A stretch of DNA of 43,890 bases, from positions 1 to 43,890 of the forward strand of contig DASPJL010000034.1 in the NCBI GenBank assembly GCA_035628645.1, written 5' to 3'. The DNA is from DASPJL01 sp035628645. Lineage in GTDB: Bacteria; Bacteroidota; Bacteroidia; Cytophagales; Cyclobacteriaceae. This document shows positions 16,431 through 25,427 of the stretch, one piece after another. Position 1 is the first letter of the stretch, and each line of letters begins with the position of its first letter. Both the position numbers and the translations under genes were made by a program. The notes under the pieces were generated by a model. That model did no database searches, was not told the origin of the DNA, and worked only from the letters and a program-made list of their open reading frames with translations.

Positions 16431-17486
16431 ATGCAATTGAAGTCGTTATCTATCGCCTTGATATTTGTTTTTATTGCTTATCAAGGTTATTCACAAACCT
16501 ATGTTACCCAGGCTAAACCTTATAAGGAGGACAACTGGGGATACCTCAATAATAAAGGAGAATTTGTAATTGCTCCTCAGTACAGAAAGTGCTTTGAGTT
16601 TTCCGAAGATGGTTATGCACCTGTTTTGGAAGGTAAGTCGAAGCAATACCAGTTTATCAACTTAAAAGGGGAGAAGCTTAATACGGAAATTAGCGAGTTC
16701 AGACTTAAGGAAATGTTCGGTATGAACGTCCAGGGGTTCAATAGTGGAATGGTACCGGTTCGAATAGGTGAAAAATGGGGTTATATGAACACCGCAGGTA
16801 AAGAAGCTGTAAAAGCCAGCTATGACAAGGCAAATGAATTCCATGATGGATTTGCTTCAGCTCAAAAAGGCGGTGTAAATTATATTATTGATAAAACGGG
16901 CAAGGAAACAGAAGTAAGCGACCCTAAGGTACTTACTGTAAAAAACTTCTCGGAAGGGCTTGCACCTTTTGAATCAAAGGATAAAAAAGAAGGTTTCGTT
17001 GATGTAAATGGAAAAGTAGTGATAGAGCCACAATTTCAAAGCGTGGGTTATTTCTCAGATGGATTGGCCTGGGCAAAAACAGTAGATGAGAAAGTTGGTT
17101 TTCTCAATAAACAAGGAGAATGGGTTATCGAACCTCAATTTACAGCGGCAAAAAACTTTGATGCAAAGAGTGGGTTGGCAAGAGTGAAAGTAGCCGATAG
17201 CTGGCAATTTGTGGATAAAACGGGCAAAGTCATGACATTAAATGATGCAGAAAGCTTTGATGATTTTAAAGAAGGATTATGTTCAGGTAAAAAAGGCGGG
17301 AAAATCGGATTTTATGACAACACAGGCAAATGGGTAATTGAGCCTCAATTTGAGGGTGTACGTGATTTTAAAAACGGATTTGCCGCAGCCAAATCAGGTG
17401 GCAAATGGGGTATGATTGACAGGTCGGGAAAATGGGTGATCGAGCCAAATTATAGCGGAATCAAAGATATGGAGTTGGTAAAATAA
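16431..17486 (+). CDS. Secreted WG-repeat protein
   Basis: From the ATG at 16431 the product is 351 residues with a signal peptide (MQLKSLSIALIFVFIAYQGYSQ). The open frame begins earlier, at a TTG (16404), but the ATG gives the proper signal. The mature part is a series of about eight WG repeats of 35-45 residues, for example NWGYLNNKGEFVIAPQYRK, KVGFLNKQGEWVIEPQFTA, KIGFYDNTGKWVIEPQFEG and KWGMIDRSGKWVIEPNYSG. Two repeats are degenerate, having lost the WG or the EPQ core. WG proteins form propeller- or solenoid-like binding surfaces. The target is unknown. A bidirectional terminator lies 14 bases past the stop. Confidence 0.88.
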   Translation: MQLKSLSIALIFVFIAYQGYSQTYVTQAKPYKEDNWGYLNNKGEFVIAPQYRKCFEFSEDGYAPVLEGKSKQYQFINLKGEKLNTEISEFRLKEMFGMNVQGFNSGMVPVRIGEKWGYMNTAGKEAVKASYDKANEFHDGFASAQKGGVNYIIDKTGKETEVSDPKVLTVKNFSEGLAPFESKDKKEGFVDVNGKVVIEPQFQSVGYFSDGLAWAKTVDEKVGFLNKQGEWVIEPQFTAAKNFDAKSGLARVKVADSWQFVDKTGKVMTLNDAESFDDFKEGLCSGKKGGKIGFYDNTGKWVIEPQFEGVRDFKNGFAAAKSGGKWGMIDRSGKWVIEPNYSGIKDMELVK

Positions 17487-17500
17487 CCTTCGATTTTTTT

Positions 17501-17534
17501 AACTTTTGGAGGGTTATCAAACCCTCCAAAGGTT
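17501..17534. terminator. Bidirectional intrinsic terminator
   Basis: Arms 17501-17515 (AACTTTTGGAGGGTT) and 17520-17534 (AACCCTCCAAAGGTT) pair over 15 bases with one G-T wobble and an ATCA loop. There is a T-run on both sides (17494-17500 and 17542-17548). It separates the converging WG-repeat and GH9 genes. A close relative of this hairpin recurs at 21848-21879. Confidence 0.85.
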
Positions 17535-17565
17535 GATTAAATTTTTTTAAATCCTTCAGTTTAAT

Positions 17566-19356
17566 TTAAAACTTATCACTTTCTATCGCTGCCAACAAAT
17601 AAACGAGAGAAGCTGTACCATCCATAGTTGGCTCATTGGATGAATAATCGCTGAAATCATCATGATAGACAGCAAGCATTGACTGAAATGCTGCATATTC
17701 ATCTGGTTCACTTAAAGTAACCCCACGCAAGCTGTTAAAAATATAACCGGAAACAGGACCGTCAACCAAACCTCCTGTAGTGGGGTAGTTATACAAATGA
17801 GTCAGAGAAGAATGAGGATCCACTGGAGAGTCCCCCTTTTCAGGAAGGCCGGAAATCATGGAAGTACCCCAGGGATTTACTCCTAAAAGCCAATCAATGG
17901 AAGCTTGTTCCAGTTCAAGGTAAGAATTGTCGCCACTCAGTTTCCGATAGAGATAACATTGAATGGCAAAAGAAGCGGTCAGGTTATTTGAACACCAGAT
18001 AAAAGGAACACCACGATAAAAACCATTCTTATTTGCCTTTTGCCAAACCTTCTCAATGCCTTGCTTATAGTAAGAAATAAATTCAGCTCTTATTTTTTCA
18101 TCTGCTGATTTTGCAATTTCATAATGACCAAAATTGTGGAATGGGTACCATTGATAGTGCCTGGCCGTATCAGCAGCAAGCCAGGGTGTAACGGTTTCTT
18201 TTCTGCCAAAATCCATAGCTTGATTTAAAAAATCATTATCGCCTGATTTCTGAAATAATACAGCCGCCGCAAGTTCCATATCATCCACCCAATTGTCTTC
18301 CTCATAGAAATAGGGCGCTTTATTTGGTGCCGTTTGCTGTACACCTGGCTTTTTCAATCCATAATTATAAGCGCTTACGGATTTTTCAGAAAAAGTCTTT
18401 GACAGGGAAGGATCAAGGTCTTTATAAACCAGAGAAGCCAATGCAAAAGCGCTTGAAAATTTTCCGGCAACTGAGGAAGTACCCGTTGCCCTGTTTTTAT
18501 ATTTTCCTAGTCCCTGTACTTCTCCGCTTGCAAAATAAACAGGCCTGCCATTCCCTTTTCCCCATCCATAATCTACAGAATCCATAGCAGGGAGTCTCAT
18601 ACCAGCATGATCTCTGTCGTCTGCAATTTGATTAAACAGCCATTCTTCTTTTGGATGCATTTTCAGCAACCATTGCAATCCCCATTCGGCTTCATCCAAT
18701 ACATCAGGCGTGTCCGACTTTCCATCCAATCCATTTTTTTTGTGGTTGTCTTCAAACACTGAGGGGAAATCTCTGTAAGCTGCAAGTAAATGATAAGTTG
18801 CATTTGCAGAAGTAGTGGAATATTGTAAATAATCGGTAGCATCATGCCATCCTCCTGTTGCGTCTACCCTTGTTCCATCATGCATTGGGCCGTAAATGGT
18901 ATATCCATCCTTTAAGTGACAGGAATCTTTTAAGTACGGGTTGTACCCACATCTTTGTTGCCTCATGTATTGTAGGGCAAAGTCCGCTGTTCCGTTGTAA
19001 GCTGCATTATTTATCCTGAATACAGGAGATCTTATGCCTGCCGCTTCAATAAAATATTCACCCGGTTGGGTAATTTCTGAAAAGTTGAGCCGGCACACTT
19101 TGGTAAACGGGCCATAATTGCCGAAAGCAGCTACTGTTTTAAATGTTTTTATGCTTTTCCCTGACCTTGCATCCACTAATGACCACTTTTTTATTCCCGG
19201 ATGATCATGTTTTTTTGTTGCAAAAACGGCTACTTTAGTTGCTGCTTGTTTGTAGCCCAATTGATTGATACGGATCCACGAATTTTCATCAGATTTTTGA
19301 AAACTAAATAAAAATATAAATGCAGAAAATGCTAAGTGAGTTATAGACTTCTTCAT
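17566..19356 (-). CDS. GH9 family endoglucanase/glucanase
   Basis: A 596-residue exported enzyme that should cleave beta-1,4-glucan (cellulose or related) by inversion. A signal peptide (about 1-20) is followed by the N-terminal immunoglobulin-like cellulase domain (28-115, IRINQLGYKQAATKVAVF) and the (alpha/alpha)6 GH9 catalytic domain (about 120-590). The catalytic pair is Asp172/Asp175 in GGWHDATDY. The substrate-binding GVNPWGTSMISG and PHSSLTHLYNYP motifs are present, and the general acid is Glu575 in DYSSNEPTMDG. There is no carbohydrate-binding module and no T9SS sorting domain, so it is either periplasmic or exported by another route. It lies downstream of the TIM-barrel isomerase gene on the same strand, but a terminator between them suggests separate transcription. 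Confidence 0.93.
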   Translation of the reverse strand: MKKSITHLAFSAFIFLFSFQKSDENSWIRINQLGYKQAATKVAVFATKKHDHPGIKKWSLVDARSGKSIKTFKTVAAFGNYGPFTKVCRLNFSEITQPGEYFIEAAGIRSPVFRINNAAYNGTADFALQYMRQQRCGYNPYLKDSCHLKDGYTIYGPMHDGTRVDATGGWHDATDYLQYSTTSANATYHLLAAYRDFPSVFEDNHKKNGLDGKSDTPDVLDEAEWGLQWLLKMHPKEEWLFNQIADDRDHAGMRLPAMDSVDYGWGKGNGRPVYFASGEVQGLGKYKNRATGTSSVAGKFSSAFALASLVYKDLDPSLSKTFSEKSVSAYNYGLKKPGVQQTAPNKAPYFYEEDNWVDDMELAAAVLFQKSGDNDFLNQAMDFGRKETVTPWLAADTARHYQWYPFHNFGHYEIAKSADEKIRAEFISYYKQGIEKVWQKANKNGFYRGVPFIWCSNNLTASFAIQCYLYRKLSGDNSYLELEQASIDWLLGVNPWGTSMISGLPEKGDSPVDPHSSLTHLYNYPTTGGLVDGPVSGYIFNSLRGVTLSEPDEYAAFQSMLAVYHDDFSDYSSNEPTMDGTASLVYLLAAIESDKF

Positions 19357-19420
19357 TTTTATAAATTAACAAGTAAATAGATTATCAGGTTTTTATTGTT
19401 CGGAAAATTCGAGACCAATA

Positions 19421-19468
19421 TCAAACAATAAAAAAGACCAAGTATATATTTGGTCTTTTATTGTTTGT
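19421..19468 (-). terminator. Intrinsic terminator after the isomerase-like gene
   Basis: AAAAGACCAA (19432-19441) pairs with TTGGTCTTTT (19450-19459). Outer CAAACAATA / TATTGTTTG arms extend the stem past a small bulge. Reading on the minus strand, GGTCTTTTTT follows the loop. It ends the isomerase-like transcript before the GH9 gene. Confidence 0.8.
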
Positions 19469-19502
19469 CAAATAGTAGTTTTTTCTCCTTATAATCTTAT
19501 GA

Positions 19503-20495
19503 TTAGGAGATTTTTTTTCCTTCGCGTTCAAGTAAAGCTTTTGTTGCCTTTATGCCCTCTGCCTCTGATAGTTTGCTTCCTTCATATTCAATACCTATGT
19601 GCCCTGTATATCCGGCAGCTTTTACTATTGGTAATAATTTTGAATAATCCGATTCAATGCAATTGCCATTCTCATCAAAGTCGTATGCTTTGGCGCTCAC
19701 TCCTTTTGCATAAGGCATCATTTCTTCTACTCCTTTGTAGCGGTCGTATTCCTCAACACAAGTGGTTTTGCCATCAGGAGCAGTTTCACGCTTGATGCAG
19801 AAATTACCAAAATCCGGAAGAATACCGCAGTTTGACAAGCCTACATTTTTAATCACATTGGAAAGCCATTGGCCGTTAGAGGAGTAGCCTCCGTGATTTT
19901 CCACAATAATTCCGATATTGGATTTTTGTGCAAACTCACTTAATTTATGCAGTCCTTCTGTACCTGCTTTGGCTACTTCTTCTGCCGTTCCTTCTCCGTA
20001 ACAATTCACACGAATGGAATGACATCCCAGGAACTTTGCAGCATCTACCCATTTGTAATGGTTTTCCACAGCCTGTTGGCGTTTTTTTGCATCAAGGTTG
20101 GCCATCTCGCCTTCCCCGTCTATCATAATCAATACGCTGGTAACTCCAAGATCACCGCATCGTTTTTTCAACTCCCCAAGGTATTTTTCATCCTTGGCTT
20201 TGTCTTTAAAAAAGGCGTTTACATATTCTACCGCCGAAATTCCAAAATCATTTTTAGCCTTAGCAGGAAAATCAAGGTTGTCGAGTTCTTTAGCAAATAA
20301 GGCTTTGTGTAATGACCACTCAGCAAGTGAGATTTGAAAAAACAAATCTTTGGGATTTTCCACAGAAGAAGTAGCAGTAGAGTCTGTGGCATTTTCAGAA
20401 GAAGATTTGCCTCCGCAGGATGAAAGTATTGAACCGCCGAAGGAAGCCCCTAACGTGGCAATTCCAAGCGAACGGAGAAACTGGTCTCGGGTCAT
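19503..20495 (-). CDS. Sugar phosphate isomerase/epimerase-like TIM barrel, lipoprotein
   Basis: From the ATG at 20495 the product is 330 residues. It begins MTRDQFLRSLGIATLGASFGG, a Tat-like leader without a true twin Arg, followed by a lipobox-like SSCGG. A longer frame from a TTG (20552) adds residues outside any domain. The body is an AP-endonuclease-2 / xylose-isomerase-like TIM barrel. Visible are the metal-ligand strands GIIVENHGGYSSNG (Glu, His), CGILPDFGNF (Asp) and HIGIEYEG (Glu) near the C-terminus, plus SIRVNCYGEG. Relatives include hydroxypyruvate isomerases and keto-sugar epimerases. The lipidated, secreted form is common in Bacteroidota, and its substrate is unknown. It may act on sugar acids released outside the cell. 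Confidence 0.87.
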   Translation of the reverse strand: MTRDQFLRSLGIATLGASFGGSILSSCGGKSSSENATDSTATSSVENPKDLFFQISLAEWSLHKALFAKELDNLDFPAKAKNDFGISAVEYVNAFFKDKAKDEKYLGELKKRCGDLGVTSVLIMIDGEGEMANLDAKKRQQAVENHYKWVDAAKFLGCHSIRVNCYGEGTAEEVAKAGTEGLHKLSEFAQKSNIGIIVENHGGYSSNGQWLSNVIKNVGLSNCGILPDFGNFCIKRETAPDGKTTCVEEYDRYKGVEEMMPYAKGVSAKAYDFDENGNCIESDYSKLLPIVKAAGYTGHIGIEYEGSKLSEAEGIKATKALLEREGKKIS

Positions 20496-20733
20496 AATAT
20501 TTTTGTTTAGTTTACAAGTAAGGTAGTAGATTTTCCAAAAAAGACAAAACAAACCTCCATGCCTCAGGTAATGTCCGCTAAAAAGGGGCGTTTAATTTCA
20601 GGATATTTAATAAGATAATAAAGCGGTTTTCTTTGTCGGGATTAAACAGAATAGTTATATTGTAACCTTATAACCGCTAGGGTCTTAAGACTTTAATTTT
20701 AACTTTTAATTTAACCCATAAACAAAAAACATT

Positions 20734-21129
20734 ATGAATAGAACCGATAAGTATTCGCCTTACCTTTACACCGTAATACGTATTGTTGCCGGAGTTTTGT
20801 TCGCCTTTCATGGCAGTCAAAAGTTACTTGGAATGCCCGGAGATAAGGATGCCATGGAATTGTTTTCACTAATGGGACTGGCCGGCGTTATCGAACTTGT
20901 AGGCGGACTACTTATTGCCGTCGGTTTATTTACCAGGATTGTAGCATTTATCGCCAGTGGTGAAATGGCTGTAGCTTATTTTATGGCACATGCTCCTCAG
21001 GCATCTTTGCCCATTCTTAATAATGGAGAACTCGCAGTTTTATATTGTTTTTTATTCCTTTACATAGCTTCCAGGGGAGGAGGTATGTGGAGTATAGATA
21101 GCATTTGGCGTAAAGACCGGAATAAATAG
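20734..21129 (+). CDS. DoxX family membrane protein
   Basis: A 131-residue inner-membrane protein with four hydrophobic helices. The first carries the DoxX signature IRIVAGVLFAFHGSQKLLGMPG. Then come LAGVIELVGGLLIAVGLFTRIVAFIASGEMAVAYFMAH and YCFLFLYIASRGGGMWSIDSIW. The GGGMWSID ending is typical of this family. DoxX proteins are associated with oxidative-stress tolerance and small redox complexes, but the biochemical role is not settled. The gene appears monocistronic: an imperfect terminator hairpin follows about 30 bases after the stop. Confidence 0.9.
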   Translation: MNRTDKYSPYLYTVIRIVAGVLFAFHGSQKLLGMPGDKDAMELFSLMGLAGVIELVGGLLIAVGLFTRIVAFIASGEMAVAYFMAHAPQASLPILNNGELAVLYCFLFLYIASRGGGMWSIDSIWRKDRNK

Positions 21130-21156
21130 AATCTTGAATTCGATCATGATTTTAAA

Positions 21157-21205
21157 ACACTAGAAAAGGTCCTCCCAAAAAGAAGTGGCCTTTTTCAGTG
21201 TTTTT
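21157..21205 (+). terminator. Probable terminator after doxX-like gene
   Basis: ACACTAGAAAAGGTCC (from 21157) pairs imperfectly with GGCCTTTTTCAGTGT (to 21201) across a 14-base loop, followed by TTTTTCTTTT. It lies 28 bases after the stop codon. Confidence 0.7.
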
Positions 21206-21418
21206 CTTTTATGTCATGTAAAAAATAAAAATAAGTTTCACTTTATTCTAAAACCTTATAATTCTTAAGGAATGAATTTAGGATTTGAATAGTGGTTTTA
21301 AAAATATCTTTAGAGAAAATTGATTTATATGAAATGAGCATGAGAGCCAAAAACTCACCTGAACGAGGATGAATGTCATGCGAATTCCATATGACCATTA
21401 AAAAACAATTATAAACAT

Positions 21419-21841
21419 ATGAATCCTATTGTTTTCCAGGCTCCTTATGCTAAAGTGACTTATTTACCTGAAAAGCGAACGTTAGTACTTATATGGAATG
21501 GTACCTTAACTCAGGAAGACTACCGGAAGCCATTTTTGGCAATGATAGAATTTGGCAAAAAAACACCGGTTGACTCCATGTTATCAGATATTTCAAAACA
21601 GGGAATTATAAGTCCTGAAAATCGGAAATGGTTTGAAAAAGAAATGATGCCAAGGGCAGTAGAAACGGGCTTGAAGCGCGGCGCCATTGTTACAAGTGGA
21701 AATGCATTTAAGTTATATTATATAAATCTCATCTTGTCAGCAGTCAATAAATTTCCCATTGCTACTAAATTATTCAATAACCAAAAGGATGCCTTCGCCT
21801 GGCTTGACGGATTTGAAGTTTCTACGCATAAAATGGGGTAA
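21419..21841 (+). CDS. STAS/SEC14 (SpoIIAA-like) domain protein
   Basis: A 140-residue soluble protein without signal or membrane segment. Its layout, VTYLPEKRTLVLIWNGTLTQEDYRKPFLAMIEFGKK, then PVDSMLSDISKQGIISPENRKWFEKEM, then KRGAIVTSGNAFKLYYINL, matches the SpoIIAA-like / STAS-SEC14 family (alternating strands and helices). In this family the conserved LSDISKQG..SPE.RKW segment corresponds to the loop phosphorylated in anti-anti-sigma factors, though no role of that kind is shown here. Such proteins are common in Cytophagales as stand-alone genes. The gene is flanked by its own terminator hairpin at 21848-21882. Confidence 0.78.
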   Translation: MNPIVFQAPYAKVTYLPEKRTLVLIWNGTLTQEDYRKPFLAMIEFGKKTPVDSMLSDISKQGIISPENRKWFEKEMMPRAVETGLKRGAIVTSGNAFKLYYINLILSAVNKFPIATKLFNNQKDAFAWLDGFEVSTHKMG

Positions 21842-21847
21842 TAGGTT

Positions 21848-21882
21848 AACTTTTGGAGGCTTAAAACCCTCCAAAAGTTTTT
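21848..21882. terminator. Terminator between STAS gene and repeat esterase
   Basis: Perfect 12-base arms AACTTTTGGAGG (21848-21859) and CCTCCAAAAGTT (21868-21879) with an 8-base loop, followed by TTT. It starts 4 bases after the stop codon at 21841 and can serve both converging genes. Its sequence nearly matches the hairpin at 17501-17534. Confidence 0.85.
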
Positions 21883-21890
21883 ACATAAGT

Positions 21891-24800
21891 TTATTTACTG
21901 ACTATAAAATGCTTGAAAAAGGCCCGTTTTTTATTTTGTACCCTTAACGTATAAGAACTGTTCTGCAAATCTTTCACGTGTAGGTCAAAAGAATTAAGTC
22001 CGTGTTTTTCAGCAGTTACGGTTATAGATTTTAATAAGCTTCCAACCGAATTTGTTATTCCTATCGTAAGCTTTTCTCCTAAATCAGCGTTAACACTCAC
22101 TTTGAGATAATCTGTAGTAGGGTTTGGAAATAGCAGGACTTCTTCTTCTGACTTCGTTAATAAAGTCTGATTTGACGCCATCGCAGATGTGTTTAATTCA
22201 TAAACCGCCGTATAGGTAATGTCACTAGCGGGAATGGTGAATGTTTGAGAGGCAGGACCTCCATGCAGCCAATATGCGAATGTATAAGATTTGCCTCCAT
22301 AGGATTGAGGGCTTACAATGCCCATTGTTCTTCTTCTACCTTCAACTGCTACAAAAGAATAAGGAGTGCTTCTGGGATTTGAGTCCAGCGTTACCTGAAG
22401 TCCGGCAGGTTGAGTCGCCAGCTTTACCGTAGAGGTATACGGCGGAATATCCCTGTAGGTGGTTGCTTTTGCGCCTTCGGGGTCTGTAACTGTTAAGATT
22501 AACCGATAAAACACACTTGCAGATGTCTCTCCTGAAGAAGGAATGGTAAATGTACCCGAGCTGCTGCCTGTTCTTGTCCAGACGTAAACAATTTTTGAGG
22601 GTTTGTGGAATTCCAATCGCCAGGATAAAGCGCTTGACGCAAGTGCGCTTCCTTCGTCATCTTTACCATTGCCGGAATAAGAAATTGTTTGGCCTCCTTT
22701 ATATTTTGTTCCAGCGATTGGTGTTGAAATGGTGGCTGTGGGGCCTATGACAATGTCGCTTTCTTCCACAAAAACAGCGGTATAGGTAGCATTGTTTTCA
22801 GGTACTGTAATGGTTTGAGTGGCAGCTCCTCCTTGAGACCAATTGGAGAATTGATAAGTTTTTCCGTTGAGTGTTTGTGTACTTATTACGTCAAGCTGTC
22901 TTTTTCTGCCTTCCACAGCAGAAAAAGAATAAGGTGTAGTCAGCGATCGTCCATCCAGCATGACTTTAAGTCCTGTTGGATTTGTAGTCAGGGCAATAGA
23001 AGACAAATAAGGGGGTATATCCCTGATAATAGTTTTCTTGGTTCCGTTGGGATCTGATAAGGTTAATATCAATCTGTAAAATACGTCAGGAGAAGTTTCT
23101 CCTGAAGAAGGAATGGTGAAGGAGCCTGAACTGCTGCCCGTTCTGGTCCATACATAAACAATTTTCGATGGTTTGTGAAACTCAAGCTTCCAGGTAAAAT
23201 CACCGGCTACAAATGCATTACCCTGGGAATCTATCCCGCTGCCAGAGTATGATATCGTTTCTCCACCTCTATACTTGGTACCTTGAATTGGAGTATCTAT
23301 CTCGGCAACACTACTGCCTGTTGGGGTTTCTGTTTCAAAAATAGCAGTGTAGGTAATGTCATTTTCAGGAACAACAATAGTCTGTGTTGCGCTTCCTCCT
23401 TGTGACCAACCGGAGAATTTATAGGCTTTACCATTATAAGTCTGAGGCGTTATCACACCTAAAGTTCTCCTTCTGCCTTCCACTGCGATGAAAGAATGTG
23501 GAGTAATTTTGGTAGTTCCATCCAAAGTAATTTTTAGTCCCGTAGGTTGGGTGGCTAAAATAATCCTGGTTTTATATGGCGGAATATCCCTATAGGTTGT
23601 TTTTTTTGTTCCGTCTGTATTTGTAACTGTCAATATCAGTCTGTAGAAAACATCCGGAGAAGTTTCGCCTGAAGAGGGTATTGTAAATGATCCGGTCTTG
23701 CTGCCGTTCCTGGTCCATACATAAACTATTTTAGAAGGTTTATGAAACTCCAGTTTCCAGGAAAATGCAGATGCCGCCAGTGCATTGCCTTGCGAATTTG
23801 TACCGCTTCCAGAATAAGAGATCGTTTGTCCGCCTTTGTATAATGTTCCTGGTGACGGCGTATCTATCGAAATAGCAAAAGGGGTTTTTAATTTTAATAC
23901 AAGAGGTTCTGACCATTCTGTCCAAATTGTTCCTCGTTTGAATCTGACAGTATAACTTCCTAAAGAGGTGGCAATTATTTGGTTTGATGAGGCGCCCGAA
24001 ATAAGCGCTCCGTTTTTCCTCCATTCATAACCTTGAAAGCCCGGTGAGATGCCTAATTTAACATTTACCGTTTCTCCCTGGTTGAACTCTGTTTTTCCAA
24101 AATAGGGATGAATGGTTAATTTACTATGCCTTAACATGAAAGGGAAAAAATCAGGTTCAGAAATGGCTTTAATCCATGTGCCATGTCCTGTGTTGGGATA
24201 AACTGTATAAACAGGTGTTCCGCCAGCATTCCTTAATGCCTGAATGGTGTGATCGGCAGTGCCTTTAGAAGGACTGGGATCTATTTCTCCCTGAAAATAC
24301 CAAATGCCTAAATGAGCCACTTTGGTGGTATTATCGGAAGTAGGAGGAGCTATTCCCGAAAAAGGTAATCCAGCGGCAAACATGGTTGGAAATTGAGATA
24401 AGCCTGCCCAAACTCCATGAGCGCCGTCTGATAATCCTGCTATGTAAATTCTGTCAGGATCTATTTTTAATGTTTTGGAAAGCGTTTGAACAATTTCTAT
24501 AGCATCTGCTAAAATCCAGGCGCTGCTTGTCCAGTTGCCGTATATATTTTGAGGAAATAATACAAAACCGGGCCATTTCCCATTGTTCACTGCGGCCATA
24601 TATTCATATCCCTGATGCAGCAGTTGATGATCATTATTATATCTTCGCGGATCTCCGGCAGGATAAGTACCGAACTTGGCATTTCCTAAAGCTGATTCTC
24701 CCGCACCGTGAAGCATAAGTATCAATGGATATTTTGTTGTAGACACCATGGATGAATCATAATTTGTGGGCCAAAGAAGCCTGAAAGTTGTATTATAATT

Positions 24801-24953
24801 AGGGTTCGCGCTTCCTCCGGTGAGTTTGAATGACTTATACTGGGAAGAGTTCCAGGTTACCATTTCATAGTAAGGAGCGGGCACAATGGATTGGGCAATT
24901 ACATTATTAATAAAAAGAATACTTATTAATAATAGTGGTATAATTTTTTTCAT
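21891..24953 (-). CDS. T9SS-exported esterase with three large repeats
   Basis: A 1020-residue secreted protein. Signal peptide 1-20, then an alpha/beta hydrolase of the esterase/PHB-depolymerase type (about 25-275): YPLILMLHGAGE (75-86), nucleophile Ser175 in GLSDG, candidate Asp225 and His257 (NTGHGTW). An Ig-like segment follows (about 283-355, NQGETVNVKLGISPGFQGYEW). Then come three homologous units of about 180 residues (361-541, 550-730, 739-920). Each has an SYSG.G/HKPSKIVYVWTR/IPSSGET part, which looks PKD-like, and a second GLK..LDG...PYSF.AVEGR.R part ending in a YTA.F strand. A type A T9SS sorting domain ends the chain (LLFPNPTTDYLKVSV to the terminal FKHFIVSK). It should be attached to or released from the cell surface. 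The substrate is unknown, with acetyl or feruloyl polysaccharide esters likely. Confidence 0.88.
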   Translation of the reverse strand: MKKIIPLLLISILFINNVIAQSIVPAPYYEMVTWNSSQYKSFKLTGGSANPNYNTTFRLLWPTNYDSSMVSTTKYPLILMLHGAGESALGNAKFGTYPAGDPRRYNNDHQLLHQGYEYMAAVNNGKWPGFVLFPQNIYGNWTSSAWILADAIEIVQTLSKTLKIDPDRIYIAGLSDGAHGVWAGLSQFPTMFAAGLPFSGIAPPTSDNTTKVAHLGIWYFQGEIDPSPSKGTADHTIQALRNAGGTPVYTVYPNTGHGTWIKAISEPDFFPFMLRHSKLTIHPYFGKTEFNQGETVNVKLGISPGFQGYEWRKNGALISGASSNQIIATSLGSYTVRFKRGTIWTEWSEPLVLKLKTPFAISIDTPSPGTLYKGGQTISYSGSGTNSQGNALAASAFSWKLEFHKPSKIVYVWTRNGSKTGSFTIPSSGETSPDVFYRLILTVTNTDGTKKTTYRDIPPYKTRIILATQPTGLKITLDGTTKITPHSFIAVEGRRRTLGVITPQTYNGKAYKFSGWSQGGSATQTIVVPENDITYTAIFETETPTGSSVAEIDTPIQGTKYRGGETISYSGSGIDSQGNAFVAGDFTWKLEFHKPSKIVYVWTRTGSSSGSFTIPSSGETSPDVFYRLILTLSDPNGTKKTIIRDIPPYLSSIALTTNPTGLKVMLDGRSLTTPYSFSAVEGRKRQLDVISTQTLNGKTYQFSNWSQGGAATQTITVPENNATYTAVFVEESDIVIGPTATISTPIAGTKYKGGQTISYSGNGKDDEGSALASSALSWRLEFHKPSKIVYVWTRTGSSSGTFTIPSSGETSASVFYRLILTVTDPEGAKATTYRDIPPYTSTVKLATQPAGLQVTLDSNPRSTPYSFVAVEGRRRTMGIVSPQSYGGKSYTFAYWLHGGPASQTFTIPASDITYTAVYELNTSAMASNQTLLTKSEEEVLLFPNPTTDYLKVSVNADLGEKLTIGITNSVGSLLKSITVTAEKHGLNSFDLHVKDLQNSSYTLRVQNKKRAFFKHFIVSK
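22194..23873 (-). repeat. Three coding repeats of about 540 bp
   Basis: These are the DNA segments encoding the three repeated units of the esterase: 23331-23873, 22764-23306 and 22194-22739 on the minus strand. The strongest conservation is in the HKPSKIVYVWTR...IPSSGET...VFYRLILT and RDIPPY blocks. Repeats 2 and 3 look closest to each other in the first half. Confidence 0.85.
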
Positions 24954-25427
24954 GGCATATAAGTTTAGGTGATAACTTATTCTTTAATACCCTTTATACG
25001 CCATAAAATTTGATAGAGCGGTCTTAATGGAGGTTAATTTTTTGTAAAATAAACAGCTTTGGAAGGCCAGTTTGGCAATGCGGGGACGCGATAAGAAATG
25101 AAATGATTCAATGGAAAATAAAGATTCTCAATGACTTCGAACTTTATCCCCTAATCCATTCGCAAATCAAAATCACCAGCAAAACATGAGGGTATTGGGG
25201 CAAAACTTTTAAAATGAGACCTCCGATAATTGCTTTTAAAATGGACGTATGGTTCTGATTATGTGAGTTTTAATGATTGGAATAATAATAAAAAACAGCT
25301 TTTAGGGATTTATATGACCTGGTGTCGTGTTATAGCTTTGGGTTTTAGAATTAAAGATAATTTTAAAAATCTTTTTCCAAAGACAAATCGTATTAACATC
25401 AATTTGTGTTTGGGGCTTTTTTTATTA
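24954..25427. other. Divergent intergenic region, about 470 bp
   Basis: This lies between the minus-strand repeat esterase and the plus-strand hydrolase. The only notable signal is TAGCTTTG at 25333-25340, an exact -7 match without a good -33 partner. It would place a transcript start near 25347, supporting the downstream start at 25428. The hydrolase frame extends back to a TTG at 25230, but the residues before 25428 are not convincing. Confidence 0.5.

Noticed and set aside
19499..20337. Several plus-strand frames opposite the isomerase-like gene
   Set aside because: All lie within the coding strand of a recognised TIM-barrel gene and look like antisense shadows.
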